This document shows positions 1 to 9,061 of a stretch of DNA of 64,000 nucleotides, one piece after another (the stretch's first letter is position 1; each line of letters starts with the position of its first letter). Source of the DNA: Burkholderiaceae bacterium (GTDB lineage Bacteria > Pseudomonadota > Gammaproteobacteria > Burkholderiales > Burkholderiaceae_C); assembly GCA_023954035.1 (NCBI GenBank), contig JAMLIT010000008.1, positions 26,506-90,505 on the forward strand, read 5' to 3'. The notes beneath the pieces are model-generated. The model worked only from the letters and a program-made list of their open reading frames with translations, made no database searches and was not told where the DNA came from. The position numbers and the translations under genes were made by a program.

Positions 1-687
1 GTCGGAGAGCGGGTAGGCGATGTGCCAGAGCGAGCCGTCTTTCTCTTCACTCTCGACTTCGAGGTCCGACACGGCGGACTGCAACTTGGGGTCCCAGTTC
101 ACCAGGCGCTTGCCGCGGTAAATCAGGCCTTGCTCGTACAGGCGCACAAAGGTGTCGGTGACCACCGCGCTCAGCTTGTCGTCCATGGTGAAGTATTCGC
201 GGCTCCAGTCCACGCTGTCGCCCATGCGGCGCATCTGCGTGGTGATGGTGTTGCCGCTGTGCTCCTTCCACTCCCAGACCTTGGCGACGAAGTTCTTGCG
301 CGCCACATCCGGTGTCGGGCCCATGTCGTGGCGGCTGATGCCTTGCTCCTGCAACTGGCGCTCGACCACGATCTGCGTCGCAATGCCGGCATGGTCGGTG
401 CCCGGCACCCACACCGTGTTGAAGCCCCGCATGCGGTGGTAGCGCGTCAGGCTGTCCATGATGGTCTGGTTGAACGCGTGCCCCATGTGCAGCGTGCCCG
501 TGACGTTGGGCGGCGGCAGCTGGATGGCAAACGAGGGTGCGTCCTGCTGCGGCACGCCGGTGCCGCGCACGCCCGCGCGACCGTAGCCGCGGCGCTCCCA
601 TTCGGGACCCCAGTGCGATTCCAGCGCGGAGGGCTCAAAGGATTTGGACAGGGATTGCAGGCCGGGTTGGCTGACGGCGTCGGTCAT
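1..687 (-). CDS. valS: Valyl-tRNA synthetase, N-terminal part (runs off the window)
   Basis: Charges tRNA-Val with valine in the cytoplasm. The first 229 codons are present, and the frame is open to the window edge. The start ATG (685-687) gives [20 protein letters not shown]. The class I signature [15 protein letters not shown] (HIGH region) follows at about residues 58-72, and [12 protein letters not shown] lies further on; both are typical of ValRS. The KMSKS loop and the anticodon-binding domain would lie outside the window. The gene sits downstream of a terminator-like hairpin that separates it from the MFS operon, so it probably has its own promoter in 688-703 or within the hairpin region. 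Identification is firm from sequence alone. Confidence 0.97.
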   Translation of the reverse strand, partial: MTDAVSQPGLQSLSKSFEPSALESHWGPEWERRGYGRAGVRGTGVPQQDAPSFAIQLPPPNVTGTLHMGHAFNQTIMDSLTRYHRMRGFNTVWVPGTDHAGIATQIVVERQLQEQGISRHDMGPTPDVARKNFVAKVWEWKEHSGNTITTQMRRMGDSVDWSREYFTMDDKLSAVVTDTFVRLYEQGLIYRGKRLVNWDPKLQSAVSDLEVESEEKDGSLWHIAYPLSD

Positions 688-703
688 GGCTGGGGCGGTC
701 TTC

Positions 704-736
704 AGAAAAACACATCGGCATCCCCTCGGGATGCCG
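704..736 (-). terminator. Rho-independent terminator of the MFS operon
   Basis: A perfect 9-bp stem (cggcatccc / gggatgccg, 716-724 and 728-736) has a 3-nt loop. On the minus strand it is followed by a short T-rich run (tgtttttc). It lies 62 bp beyond the stop of the MFS gene and just before valS, which fits an end point for the minus-strand operon that begins at 5709. Confidence 0.7.
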
Positions 737-798
737 CTGGGCCACAGGGCGTGGCAGTGAGGGGGAGGTGCGGGCAATTTTATGCGAACGCAACAGTG

Positions 799-1974
799 TC
801 AAGCCCGCATGCGGCGCAGCTGGGGCATTGCCAGCGCCGACAGCAATGCAATACCGGCCAAGCCCAAGCCCGCCATGGCGATGGCGCTGGTGACTCCGGT
901 GCTGCGCACCAGCGCACCAGCTGCTACGCCCGAGGCGGCCGGCACCACCTGCGAAATGATGGAATACATGCCCATGATGCGCCCGCGCAGCGCGGCGGGT
1001 GCCTGGCCCTGGATGCCTGCGATGACGAAGCTGATGACCAAGCCGCCCAGCAAGCCCATGCCGCCCAGTGCGGTGGTTGATGCGGCGGCGGCGTTCCAGT
1101 GGCCGAGCGACGCAAACAGCAGGCTGGCGGCGATCGTGCCCCCGAAAATGGCAGCGCCGTGGCGAAGGCGTTTGCCCAGCAGCAGAGCGGCGACGCCCCC
1201 GGAAATCAGCGCCAGCGCCATCAGACCCAGGTAGCCGCCACGCTGAAGTTCGGACAGGCCCAGCACTTCGCGCGCCAGCTTCGGTAACAGGATCTGCATG
1301 GGGCCGGTCATGGCGTAGGCCACGATGGCGGCCACGATGAGCTGCGCCAGCAAGGGGTTGGCACCCACGGCGGAAAATCCCTCGCGCAGCTCGCGCACCA
1401 CGCCCAGGCTGGGGCGGTCGCTGCCGTGCGTGCGTGTGCCCAGCAGCAGCAGGGACGAGGCGACAAACAAGGCCATGCCGGTGGCGAACACAGCGGGCCA
1501 GCCAGCGTGGCTGCGCACCACGCCAATGACCACGGGCGCCAGGCCAAACCCCAGCAGCACCTGCAGGTTGAAGACGATGGTGGCCGGTTTGAGCTTGTCC
1601 ACCGGAGCAATCTGCCCCAGGGTGGTGAGCCGGGCCGGGCCGACAAACGACCAGGCCAGGCCGCCCAGAAAGGCCGAAAACAGGGTGCAGACCACCCGGC
1701 TTTGGCCGGTGCTTGCTGCGTCGGTCCACCACAGGCCGGCCAGGCACAGCACAAACAGGGCCTGGGCGCCGTGGATCACCCGTGCCGGAGCCATGCGGTC
1801 GCACAAAACGCCGGCAAACCAGCCAAACACGAGCGAGCTGCCGAACGACAGACCAAACCCCACGCCAGACAGCCAGTCCGAACCCACCTTCTCCTGCAGG
1901 TACAGGATGACGGTGTAGTTGACCATGTGCCCGCCAGTGAACGCCAGCAGGCAGGAGAGATAAAAGCGCAGCAT
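799..1974 (-). CDS. MFS transporter
   Basis: A 391-residue integral membrane protein of the major facilitator superfamily. About 10-12 hydrophobic segments run through the whole length. An MFS loop 2-3 motif is visible near residue 55 (GVLCDRMAPARVI), and the second half has the matching GRIMGMYSIISQ loop. The start ATG at 1974 was chosen because the first membrane segment begins at once (MLRFYLSCLLAF) and the gene starts 17 bp after the upstream stop; the open frame further upstream has non-coding composition. It is the last gene of the operon BASS transporter - epimerase - beta-propeller - MFS. Direction of transport and substrate are unknown. Confidence 0.88.
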   Translation of the reverse strand: MLRFYLSCLLAFTGGHMVNYTVILYLQEKVGSDWLSGVGFGLSFGSSLVFGWFAGVLCDRMAPARVIHGAQALFVLCLAGLWWTDAASTGQSRVVCTLFSAFLGGLAWSFVGPARLTTLGQIAPVDKLKPATIVFNLQVLLGFGLAPVVIGVVRSHAGWPAVFATGMALFVASSLLLLGTRTHGSDRPSLGVVRELREGFSAVGANPLLAQLIVAAIVAYAMTGPMQILLPKLAREVLGLSELQRGGYLGLMALALISGGVAALLLGKRLRHGAAIFGGTIAASLLFASLGHWNAAAASTTALGGMGLLGGLVISFVIAGIQGQAPAALRGRIMGMYSIISQVVPAASGVAAGALVRSTGVTSAIAMAGLGLAGIALLSALAMPQLRRMRA

Positions 1975-1991
1975 GCCGGCTGGGGGGCTGC

Positions 1992-3797
1992 TCAACGCGG
2001 GGTGATTTCGATGAGGGTGGGCTGCGCGTCTTCGATGTGCCAGCTGGGGAAAGAGGCGCTCGTCACGTACACCTGCCCTTTGGGCGAAATCTCCACGTCC
2101 CGGGTAAAGGTCACCCGGCGCTGCATCGGGAACATGCTCCAGGCCTGCGTGGCAATGTCGTAGCGATAGACGGAATCGGAATTGGTGCCGTTGACCCACA
2201 CCTGGTGGCGCGAGCGGTCCACGTTGAGCGAATACGGCGTGTCGCTGCCCTTGGGCACGACGGGCAGGTCCAGGCGCAGGAATTCGCCGGTGCTCGGGGT
2301 ATAGCGTGCAATTTGCGACGCGTTGAAGGCCACGATCCACAAATTGCCGTCGCGGTCGCTGCGCAGGCGCCGGGGCGCGCTGAATGGCGTTTTGATCATG
2401 GTCACTTTGCCGCTGTCGGGGTCCACCGACGCAATCTCGTCGGTATGCAGGCGTGCAATCCAGGCCTTGCCGTCGGGGGTGATATCAATGCCGTAGGGCA
2501 AGGGCACGCCTGTGGAAACGTGATCCACTTTGACGTAGTTGGCCACCGGGATCCCCCAGCCGAGCAGCTTGAAGATGAACGGTGTCAGCTTGACCGTGAT
2601 GCGTTCCATCAGGCTGCGAAACGGCAGATCGTAGAGAGTGAACTTGTTTGCTGCACGGTCGTACATGCCGACCTGGTTGCTCAGGGCCAGCGTGAACCAC
2701 ACGCGGTCCTTGGCGTCGAAACGCAGGGTGTGCGGGTAAAAGCCGCTGTCCATCTCGTGGTAGCGAAAAGCCTTGGTTTGGGGGTCGAACTCGATCAGAC
2801 GCCGCTGGTACGAGGGCGTGATGAAGATGTGCCCGTCTTTGGGTGACTCGGCCAGCGAATGGATGCCCTGGTAGGTTTCGTGCTTGGGGAAGTCGCGCAG
2901 CCGTCCCGCCAGCAGTCCGCCAAGCTGGTCGCCCGGCCGGGGCGGAATTTTGTAGACGGTGTATTTGCCTGTCGCAGGGTCCACTTCGTAGACCCGGTCC
3001 TGCAGGTTGTCTCCCACGTACACCATGCCGTTGGTGTGCAGCAGCAAGTCGTGCATTTGCGACATGCTGTCGCCAATGGGCAGCTCGCGGATCGTCGCTT
3101 GCGCCAGTGCGGGGTTCCAGGGTGTGCCGGCGGGCACCAGAGCGGGGTTGGCGTGGATTTTTTTCCAGTGCGCCTCCAGCAGGGCGGGAATCGTCTTTTG
3201 GCCCTCGGTCGAGAGCCGGGCGCCGTAGCGCACCATGCGTTTGATGGCGCTGTCCCAGTCGTCGGCAGAGCGTTCCCGGCGCAGCATCGCACCGCCTTGC
3301 TGGTGGCAGAAGTTGCACTGCAGCATGAACTCTTTTTTCAAGGCGGCATTCGCAAAATCGATGGTGGACGACCAGGCGTTGGCTGGTTGCTGCTCGGCCA
3401 GGGCGGCGGGATCGCTTTCAGCTGCCATGACGATGGGTTTGCTGCCCAAATCAGCCGCCAGCAGGCTCTGGTCCTGGTAACCGGGTTTGCGCAAACGAAT
3501 TTTCCAGGGATGCTCGGCCGCTGGAATGTCGGCCTGCCCCTGGGCGTCGGTAAAACGGGCCAACTCCACGTAGGCTTGCTGCGGCTTTGCGCTGGCCGGG
3601 TAGCCGTTGTCCGAGGTGTCCACAGCCGCCGCCTGGACGGGTTGGCGGCTAACCATCACCGTGGGCAAGGGTTTGCCAGTAGCGTCCTGTACGGTGATGG
3701 GCACGGCGTGCGCTGGTGTGGTCAGCAGGGCGACGCAGGTCAGCGCGCCAGCGAGAGTGCGAACACGGGGGTGGGGTGCGGCAATGCGGATGGGCAT
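1992..3797 (-). CDS. Periplasmic Vgb/NHL-like beta-propeller protein with a c-type haem motif
   Basis: A 601-residue exported protein. A signal peptide (about residues 1-31, ending PAHA) is followed by a carboxypeptidase-regulatory-like beta-sandwich segment (about 33-125). A single CXXCH motif (CNFCH, 161-165) follows. The C-terminal 380 residues carry repeated blade motifs (MVYVGDNLQDRVYEVD, VWVNGTNSDSVYRYD) like virginiamycin-B-lyase/NHL propellers. The haem motif, propeller and carboxypeptidase-like region together suggest a periplasmic redox or sensor protein rather than an antibiotic lyase; that is inference. It is flanked 11 bp away by the epimerase gene and 17 bp away by the MFS gene, so it is co-transcribed with them. 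Substrate unknown. Confidence 0.75.
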   Translation of the reverse strand: MPIRIAAPHPRVRTLAGALTCVALLTTPAHAVPITVQDATGKPLPTVMVSRQPVQAAAVDTSDNGYPASAKPQQAYVELARFTDAQGQADIPAAEHPWKIRLRKPGYQDQSLLAADLGSKPIVMAAESDPAALAEQQPANAWSSTIDFANAALKKEFMLQCNFCHQQGGAMLRRERSADDWDSAIKRMVRYGARLSTEGQKTIPALLEAHWKKIHANPALVPAGTPWNPALAQATIRELPIGDSMSQMHDLLLHTNGMVYVGDNLQDRVYEVDPATGKYTVYKIPPRPGDQLGGLLAGRLRDFPKHETYQGIHSLAESPKDGHIFITPSYQRRLIEFDPQTKAFRYHEMDSGFYPHTLRFDAKDRVWFTLALSNQVGMYDRAANKFTLYDLPFRSLMERITVKLTPFIFKLLGWGIPVANYVKVDHVSTGVPLPYGIDITPDGKAWIARLHTDEIASVDPDSGKVTMIKTPFSAPRRLRSDRDGNLWIVAFNASQIARYTPSTGEFLRLDLPVVPKGSDTPYSLNVDRSRHQVWVNGTNSDSVYRYDIATQAWSMFPMQRRVTFTRDVEISPKGQVYVTSASFPSWHIEDAQPTLIEITPR

Positions 3798-3808
3798 GGC
3801 GGGATTTC

Positions 3809-4777
3809 CTATGCGGTTTGTTCAGTTCGGGATTGCCGATACAACTCGAACACCTCGGCCGAGGTGTAGGTGGGCGTGTAGCCAAACGTGGTCTTGAGCT
3901 TGGAGTTCAGCAGCACCGGCCGGTAGCGCAGAAAGTCCAGCTGCTCAGGGCCGTACTGGGTCAGCCCCAGCGGTTTGAGCACGGCCAGCGCGGCCTGCAC
4001 CAGCCCGGCGGGCAGTTGCAGTGTGGGCTTGCCCAGGCGCTGGGCGATCTCGTGGATGGTGAGGGCGCCGTCGCCCGCTACGTTGTAGATGCCCGGCGGG
4101 CCGCCCGAGACGGCGCGCAGGATGATGCCCACCACATCCTGGTCCCAGATGAAGACGAAGGGGCTGTCGCTGCCCCGGACGGCCAGCAGACGGGGTTTCT
4201 CGAACAGGTCGGTGATCTGGTTGCGCACTGTGGCGCCCAGGATGGTGCCGATGCGCAGCACCACCTGCTCCAGCGCCGGGTGGCTCAGGCGGTACTCGGC
4301 CAGCATTTCTTCCACCAGCCTTTTGTGGTGGGCATAGGCAAACACCTCGTTGCCGCGCACGGGCATGTTTTCGGTCAGCCAGGCCGGGTTGTCGGCGTGG
4401 TAGCCATAGGCGGCGCCGCTGGACGACACCACGATGCGCTGCACGCCCTGCTGCACACAGGCCTGCAGCAGGTTGCGGGTGCCGTTCACGTCCACGTCGT
4501 ACTCAAAGTCGCGGCGGCTGTTCTTGCCGGGCGTCACGATGGAAGCCAGATGCACCACGGTGTCGATGTGATGCCGCGCCAAGGCGTCTGCGATGCGCGG
4601 GTCGCGGATGTCGGCCTCCTCGACCACCACACCGGGCAGGCGCTCGGCGGGCGTGCGGATGTCGTGCGCCACCACCAGGTCCGGGCGGTTCTCCAGGGTC
4701 GGGTCGGCCAGGCGGGCGACCACCTGGCGGCCCAGGTAGCCGCTGGCCCCTGTTACCAGCACGCGGTGGGCCGTCAT
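3809..4777 (-). CDS. NAD-dependent epimerase/dehydratase family protein
   Basis: A 322-residue extended-SDR protein. The N-terminal Rossmann motif GASGYLG starts at about residue 10. DIRDPRIADAL and VVHLASIVTPG match the cofactor pocket, SSSGAAYG the catalytic Ser region, and YAHHK the YxxxK pair. The start ATG at 4777 gives MTAHRVLVTGASG and overlaps the stop of the preceding transporter gene by 4 bp (ATGA), indicating translational coupling; the open frame further upstream is an overlap artefact. Probable substrates are sugar nucleotides, sterols or related hydroxy compounds, but the family is broad and the sequence does not decide. Confidence 0.88.
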   Translation of the reverse strand: MTAHRVLVTGASGYLGRQVVARLADPTLENRPDLVVAHDIRTPAERLPGVVVEEADIRDPRIADALARHHIDTVVHLASIVTPGKNSRRDFEYDVDVNGTRNLLQACVQQGVQRIVVSSSGAAYGYHADNPAWLTENMPVRGNEVFAYAHHKRLVEEMLAEYRLSHPALEQVVLRIGTILGATVRNQITDLFEKPRLLAVRGSDSPFVFIWDQDVVGIILRAVSGGPPGIYNVAGDGALTIHEIAQRLGKPTLQLPAGLVQAALAVLKPLGLTQYGPEQLDFLRYRPVLLNSKLKTTFGYTPTYTSAEVFELYRQSRTEQTA

Positions 4778-5709
4778 GGCGCTGCTGCTGCGGCCTGGAC
4801 GGTCGGGGCGCCGCCGGGGTCGCGGCGCTTCCAGTACAGGGCCAGCGTCATGCCCGCCACGATGTGCCAGATGCCCCACCATGCCGTGACGATGGCCATG
4901 CCGCCCAGACCGTCGAAGAAGTTGAAAATCAGGATCAGCCCCAGGCCCGAGTTCTGGATGCCCATCTCGAAGGTGATCGCGCGCCGGTCGCGCTCAGGCA
5001 GCCCCAGCGCGGCCGACAGGCCATAGCCGGTGGCCAGCGCCAGCAGGTTGTGGATGAACACCACCAGGACGACAAACTGGATGTAGGCCAGAAAATGCTG
5101 GAAGTTGGCCGCCAGCGCGCCGCCGATGAAGCCCACCAGCACCAGGAGGGACAGCCACTTCATGGGCTTGCGGATGCGTGCGGCAAAACCGGGGTAGCGG
5201 CGCGCCACCCCCATGCCCAGCACCAGCGGCACCCCCAGCAGCAGCACGACGACCTGGAGCATCTCCCAGGGGCTCATGGCCACCTGTTTCATCAAGCTGC
5301 TGGTGACCGGGCTCAGGTTGCCCCAGAAGGCGAAGTTGAGCGGCGTCATCACCAGCGCCGCCAGCGTGGACAGTGCGCTTACGCTGACCGACAGCGCCGT
5401 ATTGCCGCGCGAGAAATGCACCAGGAAGTTGGAGATATGCCCCGCCGGGCAGGACGACACCAGAATCATGCCCAGCGCAATGCTGGGCTGGGGCTGAAGA
5501 ATCCAGACCAGCACATAGGTCATGGCCGGAAACAGCACATGGTGGCCCAGCAGCCCCAGGGCCAGCGCCTTGGGCGTTCTGAGCGCGACGCGAAAATCCT
5601 CCACCCGCAGGTCCAGCGCCACGCCGAACATCACCAGCCCCAGCACGGCGTTGAGGATCTGCAGCGTCTGCGGGTTGAAATGCAGTTGCACCTGGTCAAT
5701 GGGCGCCAT
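4774..5709 (-). CDS. Bile acid:sodium symporter (BASS/SBF) family transporter
   Basis: A 311-residue inner-membrane protein with 8-10 hydrophobic segments. Hallmarks of the SBF fold are visible: VMFGVALDLRVEDF near the N-terminus, SSCPAGHISNFLVH in the first crossover helix and FEMGIQNSGLGLIL in the second. Bacterial BASS proteins import organic anions with sodium; the ligand here is unknown. It is the first gene of the four-gene minus-strand operon and lies divergent from an AraC-type regulator, with 128 bp between the two starts, so that regulator probably controls it. Confidence 0.9.
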   Translation of the reverse strand: MAPIDQVQLHFNPQTLQILNAVLGLVMFGVALDLRVEDFRVALRTPKALALGLLGHHVLFPAMTYVLVWILQPQPSIALGMILVSSCPAGHISNFLVHFSRGNTALSVSVSALSTLAALVMTPLNFAFWGNLSPVTSSLMKQVAMSPWEMLQVVVLLLGVPLVLGMGVARRYPGFAARIRKPMKWLSLLVLVGFIGGALAANFQHFLAYIQFVVLVVFIHNLLALATGYGLSAALGLPERDRRAITFEMGIQNSGLGLILIFNFFDGLGGMAIVTAWWGIWHIVAGMTLALYWKRRDPGGAPTVQAAAAAP

Positions 5710-5837
5710 GGTGTGTCTCCTGGTTGTTCCCGGGCAATGGGCAGAATGCGTCCGCCCATCTCCTGGATTTTTCGGGCCACTGTAGGGGAATCACTGGACG
5801 GCGTCTCGGGTCATCCGGGACACTGGGGCGTCAATTC

Positions 5838-6839
5838 ATGACCGGAAGGCAAACGAACACCATGCAGCGCGAGAGCTTCAGCGTCACGGCGCGCTTCGCC
5901 CAGGCCCTGGTCGAAGCCATTGCACGCCAGGGCGGGCAAGTGCCCGAGGCTTTGCGGCCGGGTAGGACGCAGGAGGGGCGGGTGGACATGGCGCGCCAGG
6001 AGGCGCTTTGGGCGCTGTTCGTCGAGGCCTGTGCGGACGATCCGCTGGCCGCGCTGCGCCTGGGCACGGATCTGCAGGCCGGGCACCTGGACATCGTGGG
6101 CATGCTGCTGCTCAGCTGCGACACCCTGGGCGATGGCCTGGAGGTGCTGACCGAATACGCGCCCATCATTGGCGACAACGCCCATTTCGAGGTGGCTGCG
6201 CTGGCAGACCCAGTGCAACTGCGCTATGTGCCAGGCTATGTGCTGTACCAGCAGCAGCGGGTGGAGGCGACGCTCGGCTGCGTGGTGAGCCTGGCGCGCT
6301 GGATGACGAGTGGCCGCTTTCGGGCGCGCGAGGTGCTGCTGGCGCACGCTGCGCGCACCGACGCTGCGGACTACGAGGCGTTGCTGGGCTGCCCCGTGCG
6401 TTTCGGCCAGCCGGTGAATGCCGTGTGCATGGACGCTTCCGAGCTGAACCATGCGCTGGTGCAGGTCAGCAGCACGCTGCACCAGCATCTGCGCGTCCTG
6501 GCCGACGGCATGCTGGCGTCGCTGGTGCAGGACGGTGTTTCGGCGCGGGTCCAGCAATGGGTACGCGCACACCCCCGCTGGGGCAAGGAGCGCATTGCCG
6601 AGCAACTGGGGATGAGCGGGCGCCACCTCAACCGCAAGCTGGCTTTGGAGGCCATTTCCTTCAAGGGACTGCGCGAAGCCCTGCTGCACGACATGGCCCT
6701 GCAGGCCTTGCGCGACGGCCAGAAGATTGCTGCAGTCAGCGAGGCCCTGGGCTTTTGCGACGAGAACGCGTTTTCACGGGCCTTTCGCCGCTGGACCGGG
6801 CAGTCGCCAGCGCAGTATCAAAAAACAGAAAGAAAATAG
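5838..6839 (+). CDS. AraC family transcriptional regulator (arabinose-binding-like N-terminal domain)
   Basis: A 333-residue DNA-binding regulator. The N-terminal 220 residues resemble the ligand/dimerisation domain of OruR/ArgR-type AraC proteins (GHLDIVGMLLLSCDTLGDGL). The C-terminal 90 residues hold two helix-turn-helix units (RIAEQLGMSGRHLNRKL and AVSEALGFCDENAFSRAFRR) and the usual ending RRWTGQSPAQYQ. Start uncertain: ATG 5838 is used; ATG 5862 (MQRESFS) is also possible, with ggaagg upstream. It is divergent from the BASS-epimerase-propeller-MFS operon, the usual layout for a local activator. A copy of the dispersed palindromic repeat overlaps its stop codon. Confidence 0.9.
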   Translation: MTGRQTNTMQRESFSVTARFAQALVEAIARQGGQVPEALRPGRTQEGRVDMARQEALWALFVEACADDPLAALRLGTDLQAGHLDIVGMLLLSCDTLGDGLEVLTEYAPIIGDNAHFEVAALADPVQLRYVPGYVLYQQQRVEATLGCVVSLARWMTSGRFRAREVLLAHAARTDAADYEALLGCPVRFGQPVNAVCMDASELNHALVQVSSTLHQHLRVLADGMLASLVQDGVSARVQQWVRAHPRWGKERIAEQLGMSGRHLNRKLALEAISFKGLREALLHDMALQALRDGQKIAAVSEALGFCDENAFSRAFRRWTGQSPAQYQKTERK

Positions 6840-6892
6840 CCTCTAGCGCTTATGCAGCAAGCTCTTGCAGCTCTCATTTCAAGAGCATATCG
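6832..6892 (-). repeat. Dispersed palindromic repeat, copy 1
   Basis: Read on the minus strand it contains agagctgcaagagcttgctg followed by cataagcgctagaggct. This matches the core agctgc-ttgcgc-N-aagcgctagaggc found at seven other places in the window. It covers the stop codon of the AraC gene and fills the gap to the convergent yceI-like gene, where its hairpin could act as a terminator. Confidence 0.75.
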
Positions 6893-6906
6893 CCTGGCCC
6901 GCAGGC

Positions 6907-7470
6907 CTATCGTTTCGCCGCTTCGATCTGCACCACCAGGCGCACCTGCTTGGGCATGCCCATGGCGACGAGGTAGTCCATGCCCCACTGCGTTCGGTCG
7001 ATGCCGCCCGTGAAATCACCGCCACACACCTCGGCCTTGAGCATGGGGCTCTGATAGCAGTTGAACTGCGTGGCGCTGAGCACCAGCGGCCCCGTCTTGC
7101 CCAGCAGCGTGAGCTGGCCGTGCACCTTGGCTACCCGGTCGCCATCGAACTCGAAGCGGTCGGAAACAAAGCGCATTTCCGGGTACTTGGCCGTGTGGAA
7201 CAGGTCGGCGCTTTGCAGGTGTTTGTCGAACTCTGCCGACCCGCTGTGCACGGAGGTGGTGTCCACGCGCACGTCCACCTTGCCGCTTCTGGCAGCCCGG
7301 TCGAAGTCAATGCTGCCGCTCGTCTTCTCAAACTGTGCGCGGTTGGTCGAGGTACCGAAATGGCCGATCTCGAAGGCCACATACGTGTGGTGGGGGTCGA
7401 TGGCGTACTCGGCAGCCAGGGCCGGGCCGGTGGCGATGAACAGGGCGGCGAGGGCGAATGGGGTGCGCAT
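6907..7470 (-). CDS. YceI family periplasmic protein
   Basis: A 187-residue exported protein of the YceI lipocalin-like fold (isoprenoid-binding in characterised members). An N-terminal signal peptide ends at about residue 21 (MRTPFALAALFIATGPALA). It is followed by AEYAIDPHHTYVAFEIGHFG, the typical first strand, and later by VDVRVDTTSVHSG and FHTAKYPEMRF. The ATG at 7470 has an AGGAG box 6 bp upstream. It stands alone between the AraC gene and hemY on the minus strand. In this family the role is usually stress-related or unknown. Confidence 0.92.
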   Translation of the reverse strand: MRTPFALAALFIATGPALAAEYAIDPHHTYVAFEIGHFGTSTNRAQFEKTSGSIDFDRAARSGKVDVRVDTTSVHSGSAEFDKHLQSADLFHTAKYPEMRFVSDRFEFDGDRVAKVHGQLTLLGKTGPLVLSATQFNCYQSPMLKAEVCGGDFTGGIDRTQWGMDYLVAMGMPKQVRLVVQIEAAKR

Positions 7471-7534
7471 GGGTTCTCCTTGGAATGGGGCAATGGTGAG
7501 GCAGCGGTGCTGCGACATGGCGCCGCGCCCGGAC

Positions 7535-8815
7535 TCAGGCGACGTCCTGCGCCGCGCTTTTCCAGGCCGCCAGGGCGCCTTCAAGATCGCCGCGCCGCTC
7601 GGCCAGTTGGGCCAGGTGGCGCCAGGCATGGGTGCGCAGGCCGGCGTCTTGCAGCTTCGGCGCTGCTTGACTGAGCAGTTGCTGCGCCTTGCCCCAGAGC
7701 TGGCGCTGCATGCAGGCGACTCCGGCCAGGTATTGCAGCCGCGCGTCGCGTGGATTGGCTTGCTGCGCCGCTTCGATGCGTGCCAGCCACTGCGCGTCCA
7801 GGCTCTCGAGCGCGGTTTCCAACGCACGCACCAGTCGCCGTGCGTCGAGATCGCCGAGGTCGCCCGGGCGCTCCACCAACTGCTGCCACACCGGCTCCAG
7901 CCAGCGGCGCACCTGCGCTGGCTCGCCGCCGAGCTCGGCCAGGCGCTGTGCAGCGTGAATGGCCAGTTCGGGCATGTCGCGCTCGGCCGGATCGAGCGCC
8001 ATCCAGTGGGCGGTGAGTTGATCGGGGTCATGGGCGTTGCGGATCAGCTCGGTGGCCAGGCCGCGCACGATGCTTTGCGCCGCCGCCGGGGAAAACGCCC
8101 GGTGCTTGCCCAGCAGGCGCGCGGTGTCCAGCGCCGCCTGCGTTTGCTGCGCCAGGCGCGTGGCCTTGAGCCTGATGCGAAGCGCCAGCGTGCGCCGCGC
8201 CGCGCCCTGTGACAGGCTGGCCAGGCGTTCGAGTGCGGCCAGCGGCTCGCGGTCGTCCAGCGCCCAGCGTGCGGCCCGCAGTTGCGTTCCTTCCTGAAGT
8301 TCCAGCGGCCGCGCCGCTTCGCTGCCCTCGGGCGCGGCCAATGCCTGTTGAAGATGCAGGTCGCGGGCACTGCGGTCCTGCAGCGCGTGCGAGGCGTCCG
8401 CCGCCACCAGATGCGACATGACGCGCAGCGCCTCGCCCTGGGGCACAGCGGTGCCGCCGCTGCGCAGGCTGGCTTCCTGCTCCAGCGCGGCCTGCGCGGC
8501 CTTGCGCGAGCGCAGGAAGCGTCCGCTCATGAGTTGGGCCAGCGCGTCCAGCAGGGCTCCGTGCATGGCGCGTTCCTTTTGCTGCAAGCGCCAGCGCTGC
8601 GCCTGGCGGGGCAGGGCCACCAGCGCGGCCAGGGCCCGCAGAGCGGCGTAGAGCGTGGTGAAAGCCAAGGCCAGCGCCAGCAGAACGAAGTTGAGCGACA
8701 GGTCGAGCCGCCAGGGTGGCCAGAAGATGGTGACCGTGCCCTGGTTGTTGCCGGCAAACAAGGCCGACGCCACTGCCACGGCAAACAGCGCCAGGAGCCA
8801 CAGCGTTGCGCGCAT
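7535..8815 (-). CDS. hemY: HemY, haem biosynthesis-associated membrane TPR protein
   Basis: A 426-residue inner-membrane protein. Two N-terminal hydrophobic segments (LWLLALFAVAVASALFAG and FVLLALALAFTTLYAALRAL) form the HemY_N domain, including GNNQGTVTIFWPPWRLDLSL. A long alpha-helical TPR-like region with many Ala/Leu/Arg residues follows to the C-terminus. In Escherichia coli the gene lies in the hemCDXY operon, and its product is linked to regulation of late haem synthesis; its exact biochemical role is not settled. ATG 8815 is used because the membrane segment starts immediately; the frame upstream to 8890 lacks protein-like composition. It lies downstream of hemX, with an unusually long 246-bp gap. 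Confidence 0.9.
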   Translation of the reverse strand: MRATLWLLALFAVAVASALFAGNNQGTVTIFWPPWRLDLSLNFVLLALALAFTTLYAALRALAALVALPRQAQRWRLQQKERAMHGALLDALAQLMSGRFLRSRKAAQAALEQEASLRSGGTAVPQGEALRVMSHLVAADASHALQDRSARDLHLQQALAAPEGSEAARPLELQEGTQLRAARWALDDREPLAALERLASLSQGAARRTLALRIRLKATRLAQQTQAALDTARLLGKHRAFSPAAAQSIVRGLATELIRNAHDPDQLTAHWMALDPAERDMPELAIHAAQRLAELGGEPAQVRRWLEPVWQQLVERPGDLGDLDARRLVRALETALESLDAQWLARIEAAQQANPRDARLQYLAGVACMQRQLWGKAQQLLSQAAPKLQDAGLRTHAWRHLAQLAERRGDLEGALAAWKSAAQDVA

Positions 8816-8969
8816 GTCAGTGCTCCGCGGCGCTGCGCGCAACCCGCATGGCATGAAACCGGCGCGGCCCAGGCGTGGGCAGCCGCGCAAGGGCCGCCCC
8901 GCCGCGCTGGCTGCGTTCCCCTGCCCGCACTGCGCAGCAATGCGAGAGCGGGGGCTGAGGGCCGCGGCT

Positions 8970-8993
8970 CCAGGCCTGCCTGCGCAGGCCTGG
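8970..8993. other. Strong hairpin in the hemX-hemY gap
   Basis: ccaggcctg (8970-8978) and caggcctgg (8985-8993) form a perfect 9-bp stem with a 6-nt loop. There is no T-run on either side, so it is not a classical terminator. It could lower read-through, or protect mRNA ends between hemX and hemY. The rest of 8816-9061 holds no credible gene. Confidence 0.5.
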
Positions 8994-9061
8994 ACGTGCC
9001 CGAAGAGCTGACGCTTCTAGCGGCTGCGCCGAGGCGCGAAGCGGCTCAGGGGTGTGTTCCA

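Noticed and set aside
22-1080. 352-codon plus-strand frame at the left edge
   Set aside because: It crosses valS, a terminator and the MFS gene in antisense; no family features.
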